A stretch of DNA of 64,000 nt from Collinsella sp. AM34-10 (GCF_003469185.1 NZ_QSIL01000004.1:62001-126000); one strand, 5' to 3'. Counted from the stretch's first letter, positions 31,271-40,529 are shown. Translations and numbers: made by a program. The notes: generated by a model from the letters alone, not told the origin.

Positions 31271-32119
31271 ATGCCAAGCTGGAACATTCATATCGCTCAG
31301 ACGGAGCGTTTGCTGGAGCGCACCGGTGCGCTTGCCAAGAGCGTGCGCGACCGCAATGCCTTTTTGTTTGGCTGTGTGGTTCCGGATATCTTCGTGGGCT
31401 ATATGGTCCCTGGCATCGCCGATCCCATCCCGTACCGCATTACGCACTTTGCCAAGCCCGAGCCTATCCCTAAGCCGCGCGAGCACGAGTTCTGGGATAC
31501 CTATGTGGCGCCGCTGCTCAAAGGGGCGCCTGTTGGTACGCCGGCTGCCGCGACCTCGATCGCCGAGGAGCGCGAGCGACTCAATCGGGTGCATTATCCC
31601 CAACGTTACAAGGACGCCGAGCCGGTTGCCGGCCCCGGCGCCTGTGAGTTTTCGCTTGCGTCCGAAGATGTGGCGCAGTCGCTGCTCGATCTGACGCTGG
31701 GCGTTTGGTCTCACCTTGTGGCCGATACCGTGTGGAACACCCGCGTGAACCAGTACCTGGAGGCGCACGGCGGCAAGCCGTGCGAGGAATTCCGCATTAA
31801 AAAGCAAGGCGACTTTGACTGGTTTGGCAAGACGCTCGGTATTGTTTCGATTCCGCGCGCGACCGATCGCCTCTATACTGCGGCGACGCGTTTTGGTCAG
31901 TATCCCATCCATAAGGAGTATGTGCTCAAGACCATCGGCGTTATGCACGAGATTGTACGCGAAAACCCCGGCGAGCCCGATCATCCGCCGTATCGCTTGC
32001 TAACCGAGGAGTTTTTCGATGCAACGTTTACCGAGGTCGTCGAGCTAACCGAGGCGGGTTTTGCCGCCCGTGTCGAATCGCCCGATGTGTCTGCGCTGCC
32101 CCTGATTGCTAGCTGCTAG
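31271..32119 (+). CDS. Zinc-dependent phospholipase C-like protein
   Basis: A 282-residue protein with the pattern MPSWNIHIAQTERLLER, then FLFGCVVPDIFVGYM, then TLGVWSHLVADTVWN. His and Asp residues at the start, in GCVVPD and in WSHLVAD match the metal ligands of the zinc-dependent phospholipase C / S1-P1-like fold (Zn_dep_PLPC) found in many Firmicutes and actinobacteria. No signal peptide is visible, so it is probably cytoplasmic, and the true substrate is unknown. ATG 31271 is preferred over the ATG at 31259 because the family starts with MPSWN and GGGGG precedes it. It converges with the next gene, overlapping by 4 bases. Confidence 0.7.
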   Translation: MPSWNIHIAQTERLLERTGALAKSVRDRNAFLFGCVVPDIFVGYMVPGIADPIPYRITHFAKPEPIPKPREHEFWDTYVAPLLKGAPVGTPAAATSIAEERERLNRVHYPQRYKDAEPVAGPGACEFSLASEDVAQSLLDLTLGVWSHLVADTVWNTRVNQYLEAHGGKPCEEFRIKKQGDFDWFGKTLGIVSIPRATDRLYTAATRFGQYPIHKEYVLKTIGVMHEIVRENPGEPDHPPYRLLTEEFFDATFTEVVELTEAGFAARVESPDVSALPLIASC

Positions 32120-33189
32120 CTGGCCGGCCCGGCAGTGAATAGCTCAACCCAATCGACAAGTAGCTCTTGCCGCAGGGCATCTTCGGCAGTGCACTCCTGT
32201 TTAGTCTTTGGGGTGTAGGGAAGCCCAGCCTTTTTATGGATGAGCTCGGCTATGTGGTTGAAGCTCTTCTTCTCCTTGATCTGGTCATAGGTAATTTGGA
32301 TGACATCGTAGCCCATGCTTGTGAGTGCGGTGGCGCGCTCGGCATCGGAGAGGCTTGCGGCTTCGCTGTCGTGGGCGGAGCGGCCTTGGCATTCAAGGAT
32401 GACGCCCGTGCTGTCGGTGGCGCTTTCGATGAGGATATCGGCGTAGCAGCAGGTTTTGTCATACAGCGAACGTGCGGCGTCGCTGAGTGGGATGCGCACG
32501 TTGTTGGTGATGTCGATGCCCAGACCGCCCTCATCGCGGGGGAGCGAGATGAGAATTGACGTCTGGACTTCGAAGGGCGAGGCGGTCTGTCCTGTCATGC
32601 GTTCGGCGGCCCAGCGGAGCTGCTTAACGCCGCGCAGGCCTGCGGCCTGCTTGGCGAACGCGGCGATATCCGCTGCGGCAAGAAGCGGCGTGCGCTTCCA
32701 CAAGCTGGTGTTATTGCCCTTGGTGTCGTTAACTCGCTCCCAGCCGCAGCTGGGCGGAATGAGCTTAAGCGAAATAGCTTCATCGAGTTGTTGTTGCGTT
32801 CGCTCGCAGGGCTTAAACACTGCAAAGGAGCCGCACATCTCGTAGCAAGCCATGAGTAACTGGCTGCGTGAGACCTGCGTGGCAAGGCTGAGCAGCGTGA
32901 ACTCCGGTGAAGTGACATCAAACCCATGCTCAGTCTGCCTAAACGACCCAGGAGGCGGCTCTTGGGTTAGCAGACGGCTATGAAATAGCTTTCCGTTCGC
33001 GCGCTGTTTTCTTTCGCCCACGAATCTCCAAACTGGTGTGCCGAGCAAGTCTTTAAATACTGGTTGTTTTGAGTAGTGCACCAAGCGATGGTCATGGTCG
33101 GGCGGCAGGATTGCCGGATAGAGTCCCAGTATCTGGGGCGGGATGCGATAGTACTGAAAAGCCGTGGGTCCGCAGGCAAGAAATGACAT
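32116..33189 (-). CDS. Hypothetical protein with a Vsr/DUF559-like nuclease fold at the C-terminus
   Basis: A 357-residue protein. Residues 1-200 have no recognisable domain; they contain CYEMCGSFAVFKPC and an Arg/Lys-rich stretch. Around 245-310, YADILIESATDSTGVILECQ then GRSAHDS, then MGYDVIQITYDQI follow the layout of small PD-(D/E)xK nucleases of the Vsr/DUF559 kind: Asp on a strand, ExQ on the next, then a helix and the strand before a basic helix. The pattern resembles AbiEi-like and other defence-linked orphans in coriobacteria. Catalytic competence is unproven. It stands alone between a metabolic gene and pyk, with a perfect inverted repeat pair starting 47 bases upstream of its start. 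Confidence 0.5.
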   Translation of the reverse strand: MSFLACGPTAFQYYRIPPQILGLYPAILPPDHDHRLVHYSKQPVFKDLLGTPVWRFVGERKQRANGKLFHSRLLTQEPPPGSFRQTEHGFDVTSPEFTLLSLATQVSRSQLLMACYEMCGSFAVFKPCERTQQQLDEAISLKLIPPSCGWERVNDTKGNNTSLWKRTPLLAAADIAAFAKQAAGLRGVKQLRWAAERMTGQTASPFEVQTSILISLPRDEGGLGIDITNNVRIPLSDAARSLYDKTCCYADILIESATDSTGVILECQGRSAHDSEAASLSDAERATALTSMGYDVIQITYDQIKEKKSFNHIAELIHKKAGLPYTPKTKQECTAEDALRQELLVDWVELFTAGPAS

Positions 33190-33235
33190 AGCGATCCGAT
33201 CGTTTGAGCGTAGTTTGGGCTAGAAAAGCTATCGG

Positions 33236-33365
33236 TTTCGGAAGTGCGGGGAAAAAGACAAACAGGCAAAGCACAAGCGGTATTTGAGCCAACTTTATCA
33301 GGGGTTTTGTTGAAATAAAAGGGCTTGTACTCGGAGGTAAGCAATTTTTCCCCGCACTTCCGAAA
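33236..33365. repeat. MITE-like element bounded by perfect 21-bp inverted repeats
   Basis: The arms at 33236-33256 and 33345-33365 are exact reverse complements (outer end TTTCGGAAG, then TGCGGGGAAAAA). The 88 bases between hold no coding capacity. The element lies just upstream of the nuclease-fold gene. Between 33366 and 33544 I see only A/T-rich sequence and no gene. Confidence 0.7.
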
Positions 33366-33547
33366 ACCAGGTCGATCTGACTCTTGCTAAAACGATTTAG
33401 CAGTGTCGGTTAAGGTGTGGGTTTGCCACCGGGCGAACACTTTTAGCGCTTGGGACTTTATTTTATGGGCCTCGAAGGGTGGATTTCGCACTTTTGGTAA
33501 AGAAATGAGTGCGTGTTTTGCTGTGCGCCGGCATTGGCACAGAAAAA

Positions 33548-33576
33548 GGGCCCGGAAGGCGAAGCCTTCCGGGCCC
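33548..33576 (-). terminator. Terminator of pyk
   Basis: GGGCCCGGAAGGC and GCCTTCCGGGCCC form a 13-bp perfect stem with a 3-base loop. On the minus strand the stem is followed by a T5 run. Confidence 0.9.
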
Positions 33577-33607
33577 TTTGCAATGCAAGTGTGTTTGCAA
33601 GTGTGAT

Positions 33608-35068
33608 TTAACGCACCTGAGCGACGTAAGCGACGTTGGTCGAGGAGACCTTGTCCTCGAGCTGGACGCTCATGCGGGGATCGCCAGCGGTGGCGACGGT
33701 CAGGTCGCCGGCCTCGACGTAGCCGAGCTCCTTAGCGGTCTCGATCGCCTTGACGATCGTGCCGTTGACGGTGCCCTGGGTAATCTCGGCCTGGTGCGGG
33801 ATAACGCCCCAGTACATGATCATCTGCTGGACGGCCCACTCGTGGCGGGAGAACGCGCAGATCGGCATGTTGGGACGGAAGTGCGAGATCAGACGAGCGG
33901 TACGACCGGTGGTCGTCGGCACGGTGATGCACTTGGCGCCAACGGTGGTGGCCATGTTCACAGCGGACATACCCACAACGTTGTTGACAACGCGGGTGCC
34001 GTGAGCGTCAGCCGGAACCTCGAGCGGAGCGTGAGCCGGGAGGTACTTTTCGGTCTCGAGAGCAATGCTGGCCTGCATCTTAACGGCCTCGACCGGGTAC
34101 TTACCGGCAGCGGACTCGCCAGAGAGCATAACGGCGTCGGTGCCGTCGTAGATGGCGTTAGCAACGTCGGCAACCTCGGCGCGCGTCGGGCGCGGGTTCT
34201 GCTGCATGGAGTCGAGCATCTGCGTAGCGGTGATAACGGGCTTGTAGGCCGCGTTGCACTTGGCGATAATCTCCTTCTGGATGTGGGGAACGAGCTCGGG
34301 CTTGATCTCGATGCCCAGGTCGCCACGGGCGACCATAATGCCGTCGGAAGCCTCGAGGATCTCGTCGAAGTTCTCGACGCCCAGGGCGCACTCGATCTTC
34401 GGGAAGATCGTCACGTGCTCGCCACCGTTCTCGCGGCAAAGCTTGCGGATGCCGCGGACGGACTCGCCGTCACGGATGAAGGAAGCGGCGATGTAGTCGA
34501 TGTTCTCGGTCAGGCCAAAGAGGATGTCCTGACGATCGCGCTCGGTGATAGCGGGCAGCGAGATGTTGACGTTGGGCATGTTGACGCCCTTGCGCTCGCC
34601 GATCAGGCCGTCGTTCTTGACGACGCAGGTCATGTCCTGGCCGTCGACGGACTCGACCTCGAGGGCAACCAGGCCGTCATCGATCAGGATGAGGGAGCCC
34701 TTCTCGACCTCGGAGGGCAGAGCCAGGTAGTCGAGGGAGATGTGCTCAGCGGTGCCGTGGAAATCCTCGGTCGTGGGCTGAGCGGTGACGACGATCTTGT
34801 CGCCGGTCTTGACGGCAACCTTCTTGCCATCGACCAGAAGGCCGGTGCGGACCTCGGGGCCCTTGGTGTCGAGCAGGATGCCGACGGGCATACCGAGCTC
34901 CTTGGAAATACGACGGACGCGCTCGATGCGACCGTGGTGCTCGTCGTAGGATCCGTGCGAGAAGTTAAAACGGGCGACGTTCATGCCCGCCTTGATCATC
35001 TCGCGGATGGTCTCGTCGCTATCGCAGGCGGGACCCATGGTGCATACAATCTTAGTGCGCTTGTACAT
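33608..35068 (-). CDS. pyk: Pyruvate kinase
   Basis: A 486-residue glycolytic enzyme that makes pyruvate and ATP from phosphoenolpyruvate and ADP. TKIVCTMGPACDSDETI at the N-terminus, MNVARFNFSHG, GILLDTKGPEVRTG (with the conserved K), then IFPKIECALGVENFDEILEA with the catalytic Lys, MVARGDLGIE and VITATQMLDSMQQNPRPTRA with the TATQMLxSM block, are all present. The C-terminal domain (about 365-486) contains CITVPTTTGRTARLISHFRP for effector binding. The start is preceded by GGAGG. Monocistronic, ended by a strong hairpin; it diverges from the ATPase gene across a 441-base gap. Confidence 0.96.
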   Translation of the reverse strand: MYKRTKIVCTMGPACDSDETIREMIKAGMNVARFNFSHGSYDEHHGRIERVRRISKELGMPVGILLDTKGPEVRTGLLVDGKKVAVKTGDKIVVTAQPTTEDFHGTAEHISLDYLALPSEVEKGSLILIDDGLVALEVESVDGQDMTCVVKNDGLIGERKGVNMPNVNISLPAITERDRQDILFGLTENIDYIAASFIRDGESVRGIRKLCRENGGEHVTIFPKIECALGVENFDEILEASDGIMVARGDLGIEIKPELVPHIQKEIIAKCNAAYKPVITATQMLDSMQQNPRPTRAEVADVANAIYDGTDAVMLSGESAAGKYPVEAVKMQASIALETEKYLPAHAPLEVPADAHGTRVVNNVVGMSAVNMATTVGAKCITVPTTTGRTARLISHFRPNMPICAFSRHEWAVQQMIMYWGVIPHQAEITQGTVNGTIVKAIETAKELGYVEAGDLTVATAGDPRMSVQLEDKVSSTNVAYVAQVR

Positions 35069-35509
35069 TCAGACCTCCATCTGACATCGTCTTGCGCTGA
35101 TAGATAAACCATAAGAAATAAAACCGTGTTGATTATAACGAAATGCCGACCGAATACCCCAAAAAATCGACCGTATGCCGAATTAGAAGTTCATTTTTTG
35201 CGGAAAAACGGTATATGCAAAAACTTTACCAACCGTTCTAACCGCTGTTATCTGGGCGATATTTCAGTTTGATGATGCGCCGAAGAAAAAACGTTTTATC
35301 AATGTTGAGCATCACACGGCCTGCACCGTTGCTTATGGACCATATTTCCAAATGGATTGTTTTGGCTAGACGCGTTGCTTTGGGGTACCATAGCTCCACT
35401 ATCAACTGCCGCTCAGCACGGCAGCCTTGATGAGCCCTTGCCCTTCTCCTGGGAATTATGATCGGGCATCAATCTGCTGAGTGGCCCGAATCCCAGGAGG
35501 GGACTCTAT
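35069..35509 (+). promoter_or_regulatory. pyk/ATPase intergenic region with SD-sequestering hairpin
   Basis: A 441-base gene-free gap, A/T-rich to about 35390. Two hairpins precede the ATPase: CTGCCG/CGGCAG (about 35406-35424) and, at 35446-35499, CTCCTGGGA pairing with TCCCAGGAG plus GGGC/GCCC. The right arm of the second covers the ribosome-binding site AGGAGGGG (35495-35502), so this leader could gate translation. No known riboswitch consensus was recognised; in particular the yybP-ykoY and M-box cores are not visible. Confidence 0.5.
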
Positions 35510-38191
35510 ATGCAAAAGGAATACCTGTCCGCCGCGGCGGAGGTGCTCAGCGACCAGGGTGTCGATGAGAACCTCGGCCTGAGCGACGACGAGGCGTCGT
35601 CGCGCCTCGCTAAGACAGGCCCTAACAAGCTCGAGGAAGCCGAGAAGACGCCGCTGTGGAAGCGTTTCTTTGAGCAGATGGCCGATCCCATGGTCATCAT
35701 GCTGATCGTTGCCGCCGTCATCAGTGCGCTCACGGGCATGGTCAAGGGCGAGCCCGACTTTGCCGATGTCGTCATTATCATGTTCGTCGTTATCGTCAAC
35801 TCGGTGCTGGGCGTGGTCCAGGAAGCCAAGAGCGAAGAAGCCCTCGAGGCCCTGCAGGAGATGAGCGCGGCGCAGTCCAAGGTACTGCGCGACGGCAAGC
35901 TCGTGCACCTGCCGAGCGCCGAGCTCGTGCCCGGTGACGTGATCATGCTCGAGGCGGGCGACTCCGTTCCGGCCGACTGCCGCGTCCTCGAGAGCGCCAC
36001 GATGAAGATCGAAGAGGCCGCCCTTACCGGCGAGTCCGTGCCCGTCGAGAAGCATACCAACGTGATCGAGCTCGCCGCGGGCACCGATGACGTGCCGCTC
36101 GGCGACCGCAAGAACATGTGCTATATGGGTTCCACCGTTGTGTACGGCCGTGGTCGCGCCGTCGTGGTCGGCACCGGCATGGACACCGAGATGGGCAAGA
36201 TTGCCGGCGCCCTGGCCGAGGCCAAGGAAGAGCTCACGCCGCTGCAAGTGAAGCTCGCCGAGCTCAGCCGCATCCTCACCATCATGGTGATTATCATCTG
36301 CGTCGTGATCTTTGGCGTTGACATCCTCCGCCACGGCGTGGGCAACGTCCTTACCGACCCGACCGCCCTGCTCGACACCTTTATGGTCGCTGTCTCGCTC
36401 GCCGTCGCTGCCATCCCCGAGGGCCTGGTCGCCGTCGTGACCATCGTGCTGTCGCTCGGCGTGACCAAGATGGCCAAGCGCCAGGCGATTATCCGCAAGC
36501 TTTCTGCCGTCGAGACCCTCGGCTGCACGCAGACCATCTGCTCCGACAAGACCGGCACCCTTACCCAGAACAAGATGACCGTCGTCAAGCACGAGCTCGC
36601 TGCGCCCAAGGAGAAGTTCCTGGCCGGTATGGCACTGTGCTCCGATGCCCAGTGGGACGAGGAGTTGGGCGAGGCCGTGGGCGAGCCGACTGAGTGTGCG
36701 CTCGTCAACGATGCCGGCAAGGCGGGCCTCACCGGCCTGACTGCCGAGCACCCGCGCGTGGGCGAGGCCCCGTTCGACTCGGGCCGTAAGATGATGTCTG
36801 TGGTCGTCGAGACCCTGGACGGCGAGTACGAGCAGTACACCAAGGGCGCGCCCGACGTGGTGATCGGCCTGTGCACCCATATCTACGAGGGCGAAAAGGT
36901 CGTCCCGCTGACCGAGGAGCGTCGCGCCGAGCTCGTGGCCGCCAACAAGGCCATGGCCGACGAGGCCCTGCGCGTGCTGGCGCTGGCAAGCCGCACTTAC
37001 ACCGAGGTCCCGAGCGACTGCAGCCCCGCTGCGCTCGAGCACGACCTGGTCTTCTGCGGCCTATCCGGCATGATTGATCCTGTCCGCCCCGAGGTCGCCG
37101 ACGCCATCCGCGAGGCCCACGATGCCGGTATTCGTACCGTCATGATCACGGGTGACCATATCGACACCGCCGTGGCCATTGCCAAACAGCTGGGAATCGT
37201 CACCGATCGCAGCCATGCCATCACCGGTGTCGATCTTGATCGCATGAGCGACGAGGAGCTCGACGCGCACATCGAGGACTACGGCGTGTACGCTCGCGTC
37301 CAGCCCGAGCACAAGACCCGCATCGTCGAGGCTTGGAAGTCGCGTGACCAGATCGTGGCCATGACGGGCGACGGCGTCAACGATGCCCCGTCCATCAAGC
37401 GCGCCGACATCGGCGTTGGCATGGGCATCACCGGCACCGACGTCACCAAGAACGTCGCCGACATGGTGCTCGCCGACGACAACTTCGCCACCATCATCGG
37501 TGCCTGCGAAGAGGGCCGTCGCATCTACGACAACATCCGCAAGGTCATCCAGTTCCTGCTTTCGGCTAACCTTGCCGAGGTGTTCTCGGTGTTTATCGCC
37601 ACGCTCATCGGCTTCACCATCTTCCAGCCGGTGCAGCTGCTGTGGGTGAACCTGGTCACCGACTGCTTCCCCGCGCTCGCGCTGGGCATGGAGGATGCCG
37701 AGGGCGACATCATGAAGCGCAAGCCGCGCAACGCCAAGGATGGTGTCTTTGCCGGCAATATGGGCCTGGACTGCGTGGTCCAGGGCTTGATCATCACTGT
37801 GCTGGTGCTGGCGAGCTTCTTTGTGGGCGTGTACTTTGACATGGGCTACATCCACATCGCCGATATGATCGCCGGCAATGCCGACGAGGAAGGCGTGATG
37901 ATGGCTTTCATCACGCTCAACATGGTCGAGATTTTCCACTGCTTCAATATGCGCAGCCGTCGTGCGTCGCTGTTTAGCATGAAGAAGCAGAACAAGTGGC
38001 TGTGGGCCTCTGCCGCGCTGGCGCTGGTGCTGACGGTGATCGTAACCGTGCAGCCGACGCTTGCCGAGATGTTCTTTGGCCCCGTGACGCTTGAGCTCAA
38101 GGGCGTTATCGCCGCGCTGGGCCTTGCCTTCCTGATCATCCCGCTGATGGAGATCTACAAGGCGATCATGCGCGCGGTCGAGAAGGAGTAG
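35510..38191 (+). CDS. Calcium-type cation-transporting P-type ATPase (P2)
   Basis: An 893-residue membrane pump. In order: an N-terminal cation-ATPase domain; two spans (about 60-105); the actuator loop with TGESVPVEK (T173-S176); two spans with VAAIPEGLVAVVTIVLSLGV, the PEGL calcium-site signature; SDKTGTLTQNKMTVV with phosphorylated Asp346; KGAPDVV in the nucleotide domain; MTGDGVNDAPSIKRADIGV in the hinge; and six C-terminal spans including LLWVNLVTDCFPALALGMED. This is the SERCA/PMCA-like P2 group; expected role is Ca2+ export, though related pumps move Na+, K+ or Mn2+. Translation may be gated by the leader hairpin. Confidence 0.9.
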   Translation: MQKEYLSAAAEVLSDQGVDENLGLSDDEASSRLAKTGPNKLEEAEKTPLWKRFFEQMADPMVIMLIVAAVISALTGMVKGEPDFADVVIIMFVVIVNSVLGVVQEAKSEEALEALQEMSAAQSKVLRDGKLVHLPSAELVPGDVIMLEAGDSVPADCRVLESATMKIEEAALTGESVPVEKHTNVIELAAGTDDVPLGDRKNMCYMGSTVVYGRGRAVVVGTGMDTEMGKIAGALAEAKEELTPLQVKLAELSRILTIMVIIICVVIFGVDILRHGVGNVLTDPTALLDTFMVAVSLAVAAIPEGLVAVVTIVLSLGVTKMAKRQAIIRKLSAVETLGCTQTICSDKTGTLTQNKMTVVKHELAAPKEKFLAGMALCSDAQWDEELGEAVGEPTECALVNDAGKAGLTGLTAEHPRVGEAPFDSGRKMMSVVVETLDGEYEQYTKGAPDVVIGLCTHIYEGEKVVPLTEERRAELVAANKAMADEALRVLALASRTYTEVPSDCSPAALEHDLVFCGLSGMIDPVRPEVADAIREAHDAGIRTVMITGDHIDTAVAIAKQLGIVTDRSHAITGVDLDRMSDEELDAHIEDYGVYARVQPEHKTRIVEAWKSRDQIVAMTGDGVNDAPSIKRADIGVGMGITGTDVTKNVADMVLADDNFATIIGACEEGRRIYDNIRKVIQFLLSANLAEVFSVFIATLIGFTIFQPVQLLWVNLVTDCFPALALGMEDAEGDIMKRKPRNAKDGVFAGNMGLDCVVQGLIITVLVLASFFVGVYFDMGYIHIADMIAGNADEEGVMMAFITLNMVEIFHCFNMRSRRASLFSMKKQNKWLWASAALALVLTVIVTVQPTLAEMFFGPVTLELKGVIAALGLAFLIIPLMEIYKAIMRAVEKE

Positions 38192-38229
38192 GTCGAAAGG
38201 TCAACCTTCCCACCGGTCCGACCGCCTGC

Positions 38230-38289
38230 GGGGTTTCTTCTTCGCTGGTCCTCGCGCTTCGCGCTGCGGGATCGCTCAGAAGAAACCCC
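38230..38289. repeat. Long inverted repeat after the ATPase gene
   Basis: GGGGTTTCTTCT (38230-38241) is perfectly complementary to AGAAGAAACCCC (38278-38289). The spacer contains a second small hairpin (CGCGCTTCGCGC). It is probably part of the ATPase 3' end; no T run follows. Confidence 0.5.
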
Positions 38290-38347
38290 TCCCGGCGGGC
38301 GGGCCTTCGGATAACCTCTCGGGACCATTGGCTAAGGGAAAGTATGT

Positions 38348-38383
38348 GAGCTGGTCGAGCGTTTGCTCGACCAGCTCTTTTTT
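38348..38383 (+). terminator. Terminator upstream of rsgA
   Basis: GAGCTGGTCGAGC and GCTCGACCAGCTC form a 13-bp perfect stem with a 4-base loop, followed by a run of T. It ends the ATPase transcript and shows that rsgA must start downstream of it. Confidence 0.9.
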
Positions 38384-38432
38384 GTGGGTAAAATACCTGC
38401 TCAGTTGTGATTTGTGGTGCTGGGAGGCGCTT

Positions 38433-39617
38433 GTGGGCAAGGCGAAGGCTAAGGCGAAGAAAAAGACGACGGGGGCGCGGGCTAAGCGCGATCGTCGTCG
38501 GAAGCTCGCGACCGAAGCCCCCGCGTCTGCCGAGGAACTGCTGGCAAGCGTGCCGGGGCTCGACGCGCTGCAGGATGTTCCGGCGTTCGACGACCTGCCG
38601 ATCGATGGGGCTCAGCAGGCTGCCTTCGATGATTTTTGTGCCCAGGCCGAGGAGCCCGAGCAGATGCAACTTGGTGCCGTGGTGCGCTTGGATCGCGGGT
38701 TTCCGCTGGTGGCGACTGCCGACGACACCTTTCGTGCCGAGCATGCCGTGGGGTTTGCCAAGTCGCGTGGCGAGGATGAGGTTCTGCTGCCCGCCGTGGG
38801 CGACCGCGTGGCGGTGCGCCGTGCGCCCGGGCATGACATGGGCGTGATCGAGTGCGTGCTGCCGCGCCGCACGAGTTTTGAGCGCTGGCGCGGACGCGCT
38901 CGCGGTGAGCGTCAGGTGCTTTGCTCCAACGTGGATAGCGTGCTGATCGTGCAGGCGCTCGGCGCCGGCGAGGTGCTGCTCGACCGCGTGGCGCGCTCGC
39001 TGGTGCTGGCACTCGACTGCGATGCCGAGCCGGTGGTGGTACTCACCAAGGCCGACCGCTGCGACACCGATGAGCTCGAGCGCGATTTGGACCGCGTACA
39101 CCGCCTGGTGGGTCCGGACGTGCGCGTAATCGTGACATCTTCTGCCGAGGGCCGTGGCCTGGACGAGGTGCGCGTCTGCGTGCCCGCCGGGAGCTGCGCC
39201 ATGATCCTGGGCGAGTCGGGTGCCGGCAAATCGACGCTGCTCAACGCGCTGCTGGGTCACGATACATTGGCGACCGGCGGCGTGCGTGAGCGCGATGACC
39301 AGGGTCGTCACACCACGGTCGCGCGCGTGATGGTGGCGCTGCCGGGCGAAGCCGGCGTTATTGCTGACGCGCCGGGCCTTCGCAGCCTGCCGCTCGTGGG
39401 GCATGAGCGGGGCTTGGCACGCGCGTTTCCCGAGATCGTCGAGGCGTCGCGTGCGTGCCGGTTTGGCGACTGCACGCATACCCACGAACCGGGCTGCGCC
39501 GTTCGCGAGGCCGAGGATGCCGGGCAGATCGACAGCCTGCGCCTGGAGACGTTCCAAAATCTGGCGTCATCCATGCGTGTGAGTGCGCAGATGCTCGATC
39601 CCGATGTCCATCTGTAA
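38433..39617 (+). CDS. rsgA: Ribosome small subunit-dependent GTPase A
   Basis: A 394-residue circularly permuted GTPase that checks late 30S subunit maturation. A basic, Lys/Ala-rich and then acidic N-terminal extension of about 95 residues precedes the OB fold (LGAVVRLDRGFPLVA onward). Motifs appear in permuted order: G4 LTKAD, G5 TSSAEG, G1 GESGAGKSTLLNALLG, G3 IADAPGLR. The C-terminal zinc knuckle CRFGDCTHTHEPGC supplies C-x5-C-x-H-x5-C. The GTG at 38433 has GGGAGG 5 bases upstream and lies past the terminator, ruling out the earlier in-frame ATG. The N-terminal extension is longer than in Bacillus or E. coli homologs. Confidence 0.93.
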   Translation: MGKAKAKAKKKTTGARAKRDRRRKLATEAPASAEELLASVPGLDALQDVPAFDDLPIDGAQQAAFDDFCAQAEEPEQMQLGAVVRLDRGFPLVATADDTFRAEHAVGFAKSRGEDEVLLPAVGDRVAVRRAPGHDMGVIECVLPRRTSFERWRGRARGERQVLCSNVDSVLIVQALGAGEVLLDRVARSLVLALDCDAEPVVVLTKADRCDTDELERDLDRVHRLVGPDVRVIVTSSAEGRGLDEVRVCVPAGSCAMILGESGAGKSTLLNALLGHDTLATGGVRERDDQGRHTTVARVMVALPGEAGVIADAPGLRSLPLVGHERGLARAFPEIVEASRACRFGDCTHTHEPGCAVREAEDAGQIDSLRLETFQNLASSMRVSAQMLDPDVHL

Positions 39618-39636
39618 TCGAATCTACCTATGACAG

Positions 39637-39669
39637 CCGTCTCCCAATGGTACGGGAGGCGGTTTTTTT
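39637..39669 (+). terminator. Terminator of rsgA
   Basis: CCGTCTCCC pairs with the GGGAGGCGG part of the right arm, followed by seven T. Beyond it, GCTGACCAAAA (39708-39718) and TTTTGGTCGGC (39749-39759) form an imperfect inverted repeat that could be an operator of the pilus operon. Nothing else is visible in 39670-39869. Confidence 0.8.
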
Positions 39670-39869
39670 CTTGCCGATGTGTCTTTAAACGTGCGTTTTG
39701 CCGACGTGCTGACCAAAACCTTGCCACGAGCTTGACGGACCGGTCAGCTTTTGGTCGGCAATTGGTTTGACACTCAAAACCAAGATCGCGATCGCGTCGT
39801 TTTGCTGCTTGCCCGCTCGGACAATGGTGGTACGGGCATCCGCCCGGTGCTACCTTGAGAGGAGCGGCC

Positions 39870-40529
39870 GTGAACAAGAGCAAGCGCATCGCCATCAGTC
39901 TGATCGCGGGCGTGCTCGCCGCGTTGCTCTGCATGGTCTACGCATCGTCGATCCGCTCGCGGGCTGAGCAGGCCCAGGCCGAGACGCTGGCCAAGTATGG
40001 CGGCGATCGCGTCGAGGTGTGCGTCGCGGCACGCGATATCGATGCGGGCGAGACGCTTGACGAGACCAATGTCATAACCCAGGAATGGCTGGCGAGCCTA
40101 CTGCCGCGCGATGCGGCGACCGAGTTGCGCCAGGTGCGCGGCGACGTGACGACCTCACGCATCCCTAAAAATGCCGTGATTTGCGATGTCTACACCAAGG
40201 CCGAAAGCCACACGTTCGAGGTGCCCAAAGGCAAGGTCGCCGTTTCGGTGGCGGTCGATGCCGAGCATTCGGTCGGGGGCGCCACGGGCGTGGGCAGCTA
40301 CGTGGACGTGTACGTGCAAAAGGACGGCGTGACCGATCGGCTGTGCGGCGCGCGCGTAATCGATACCAGCGAAGATGCCGGCGCCACGCGTGAAGGCAAG
40401 ATCGAATGGGTGACGCTGGCGGCCGACCCCGAAGACGTTAAGGAATTGCTGGGGGCCTCGGGTAAGGGGACGGTCAGTTTGACGATTCCCGCCACGGTGC
40501 GCGACAAAAAGAGCGGAGGCGACGAGTGA
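39870..40529 (+). CDS. cpaB: Pilus assembly protein CpaB/RcpC-like (SAF domain)
   Basis: A 219-residue envelope protein opening the Tad operon. One N-terminal membrane span (about 7-27) is followed by an SAF domain with VEVCVAARDIDAGETLDETN (about 48-67) and an outer domain typical of CpaB/RcpC, with GVGSYVDVYV. CpaB supports Flp pilus assembly at the cell surface. The GTG at 39870 has GAGAGGA upstream; a TTG 15 bases earlier is less likely. It overlaps the next start as ATGA-type coupling. Gram-positive relatives lack the outer-membrane secretin partner, as here. Confidence 0.8.
   Translation: MNKSKRIAISLIAGVLAALLCMVYASSIRSRAEQAQAETLAKYGGDRVEVCVAARDIDAGETLDETNVITQEWLASLLPRDAATELRQVRGDVTTSRIPKNAVICDVYTKAESHTFEVPKGKVAVSVAVDAEHSVGGATGVGSYVDVYVQKDGVTDRLCGARVIDTSEDAGATREGKIEWVTLAADPEDVKELLGASGKGTVSLTIPATVRDKKSGGDE

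Noticed and set aside
33509..35107. A 532-codon plus-strand frame over pyk
   Set aside because: Pyruvate kinase motifs are unmistakable on the other strand; this frame is a compositional by-product.
35069..35509. A yybP-ykoY or M-box riboswitch before the ATPase
   Set aside because: The conserved cores of those families are not visible; only a hairpin covering the ribosome site can be shown.
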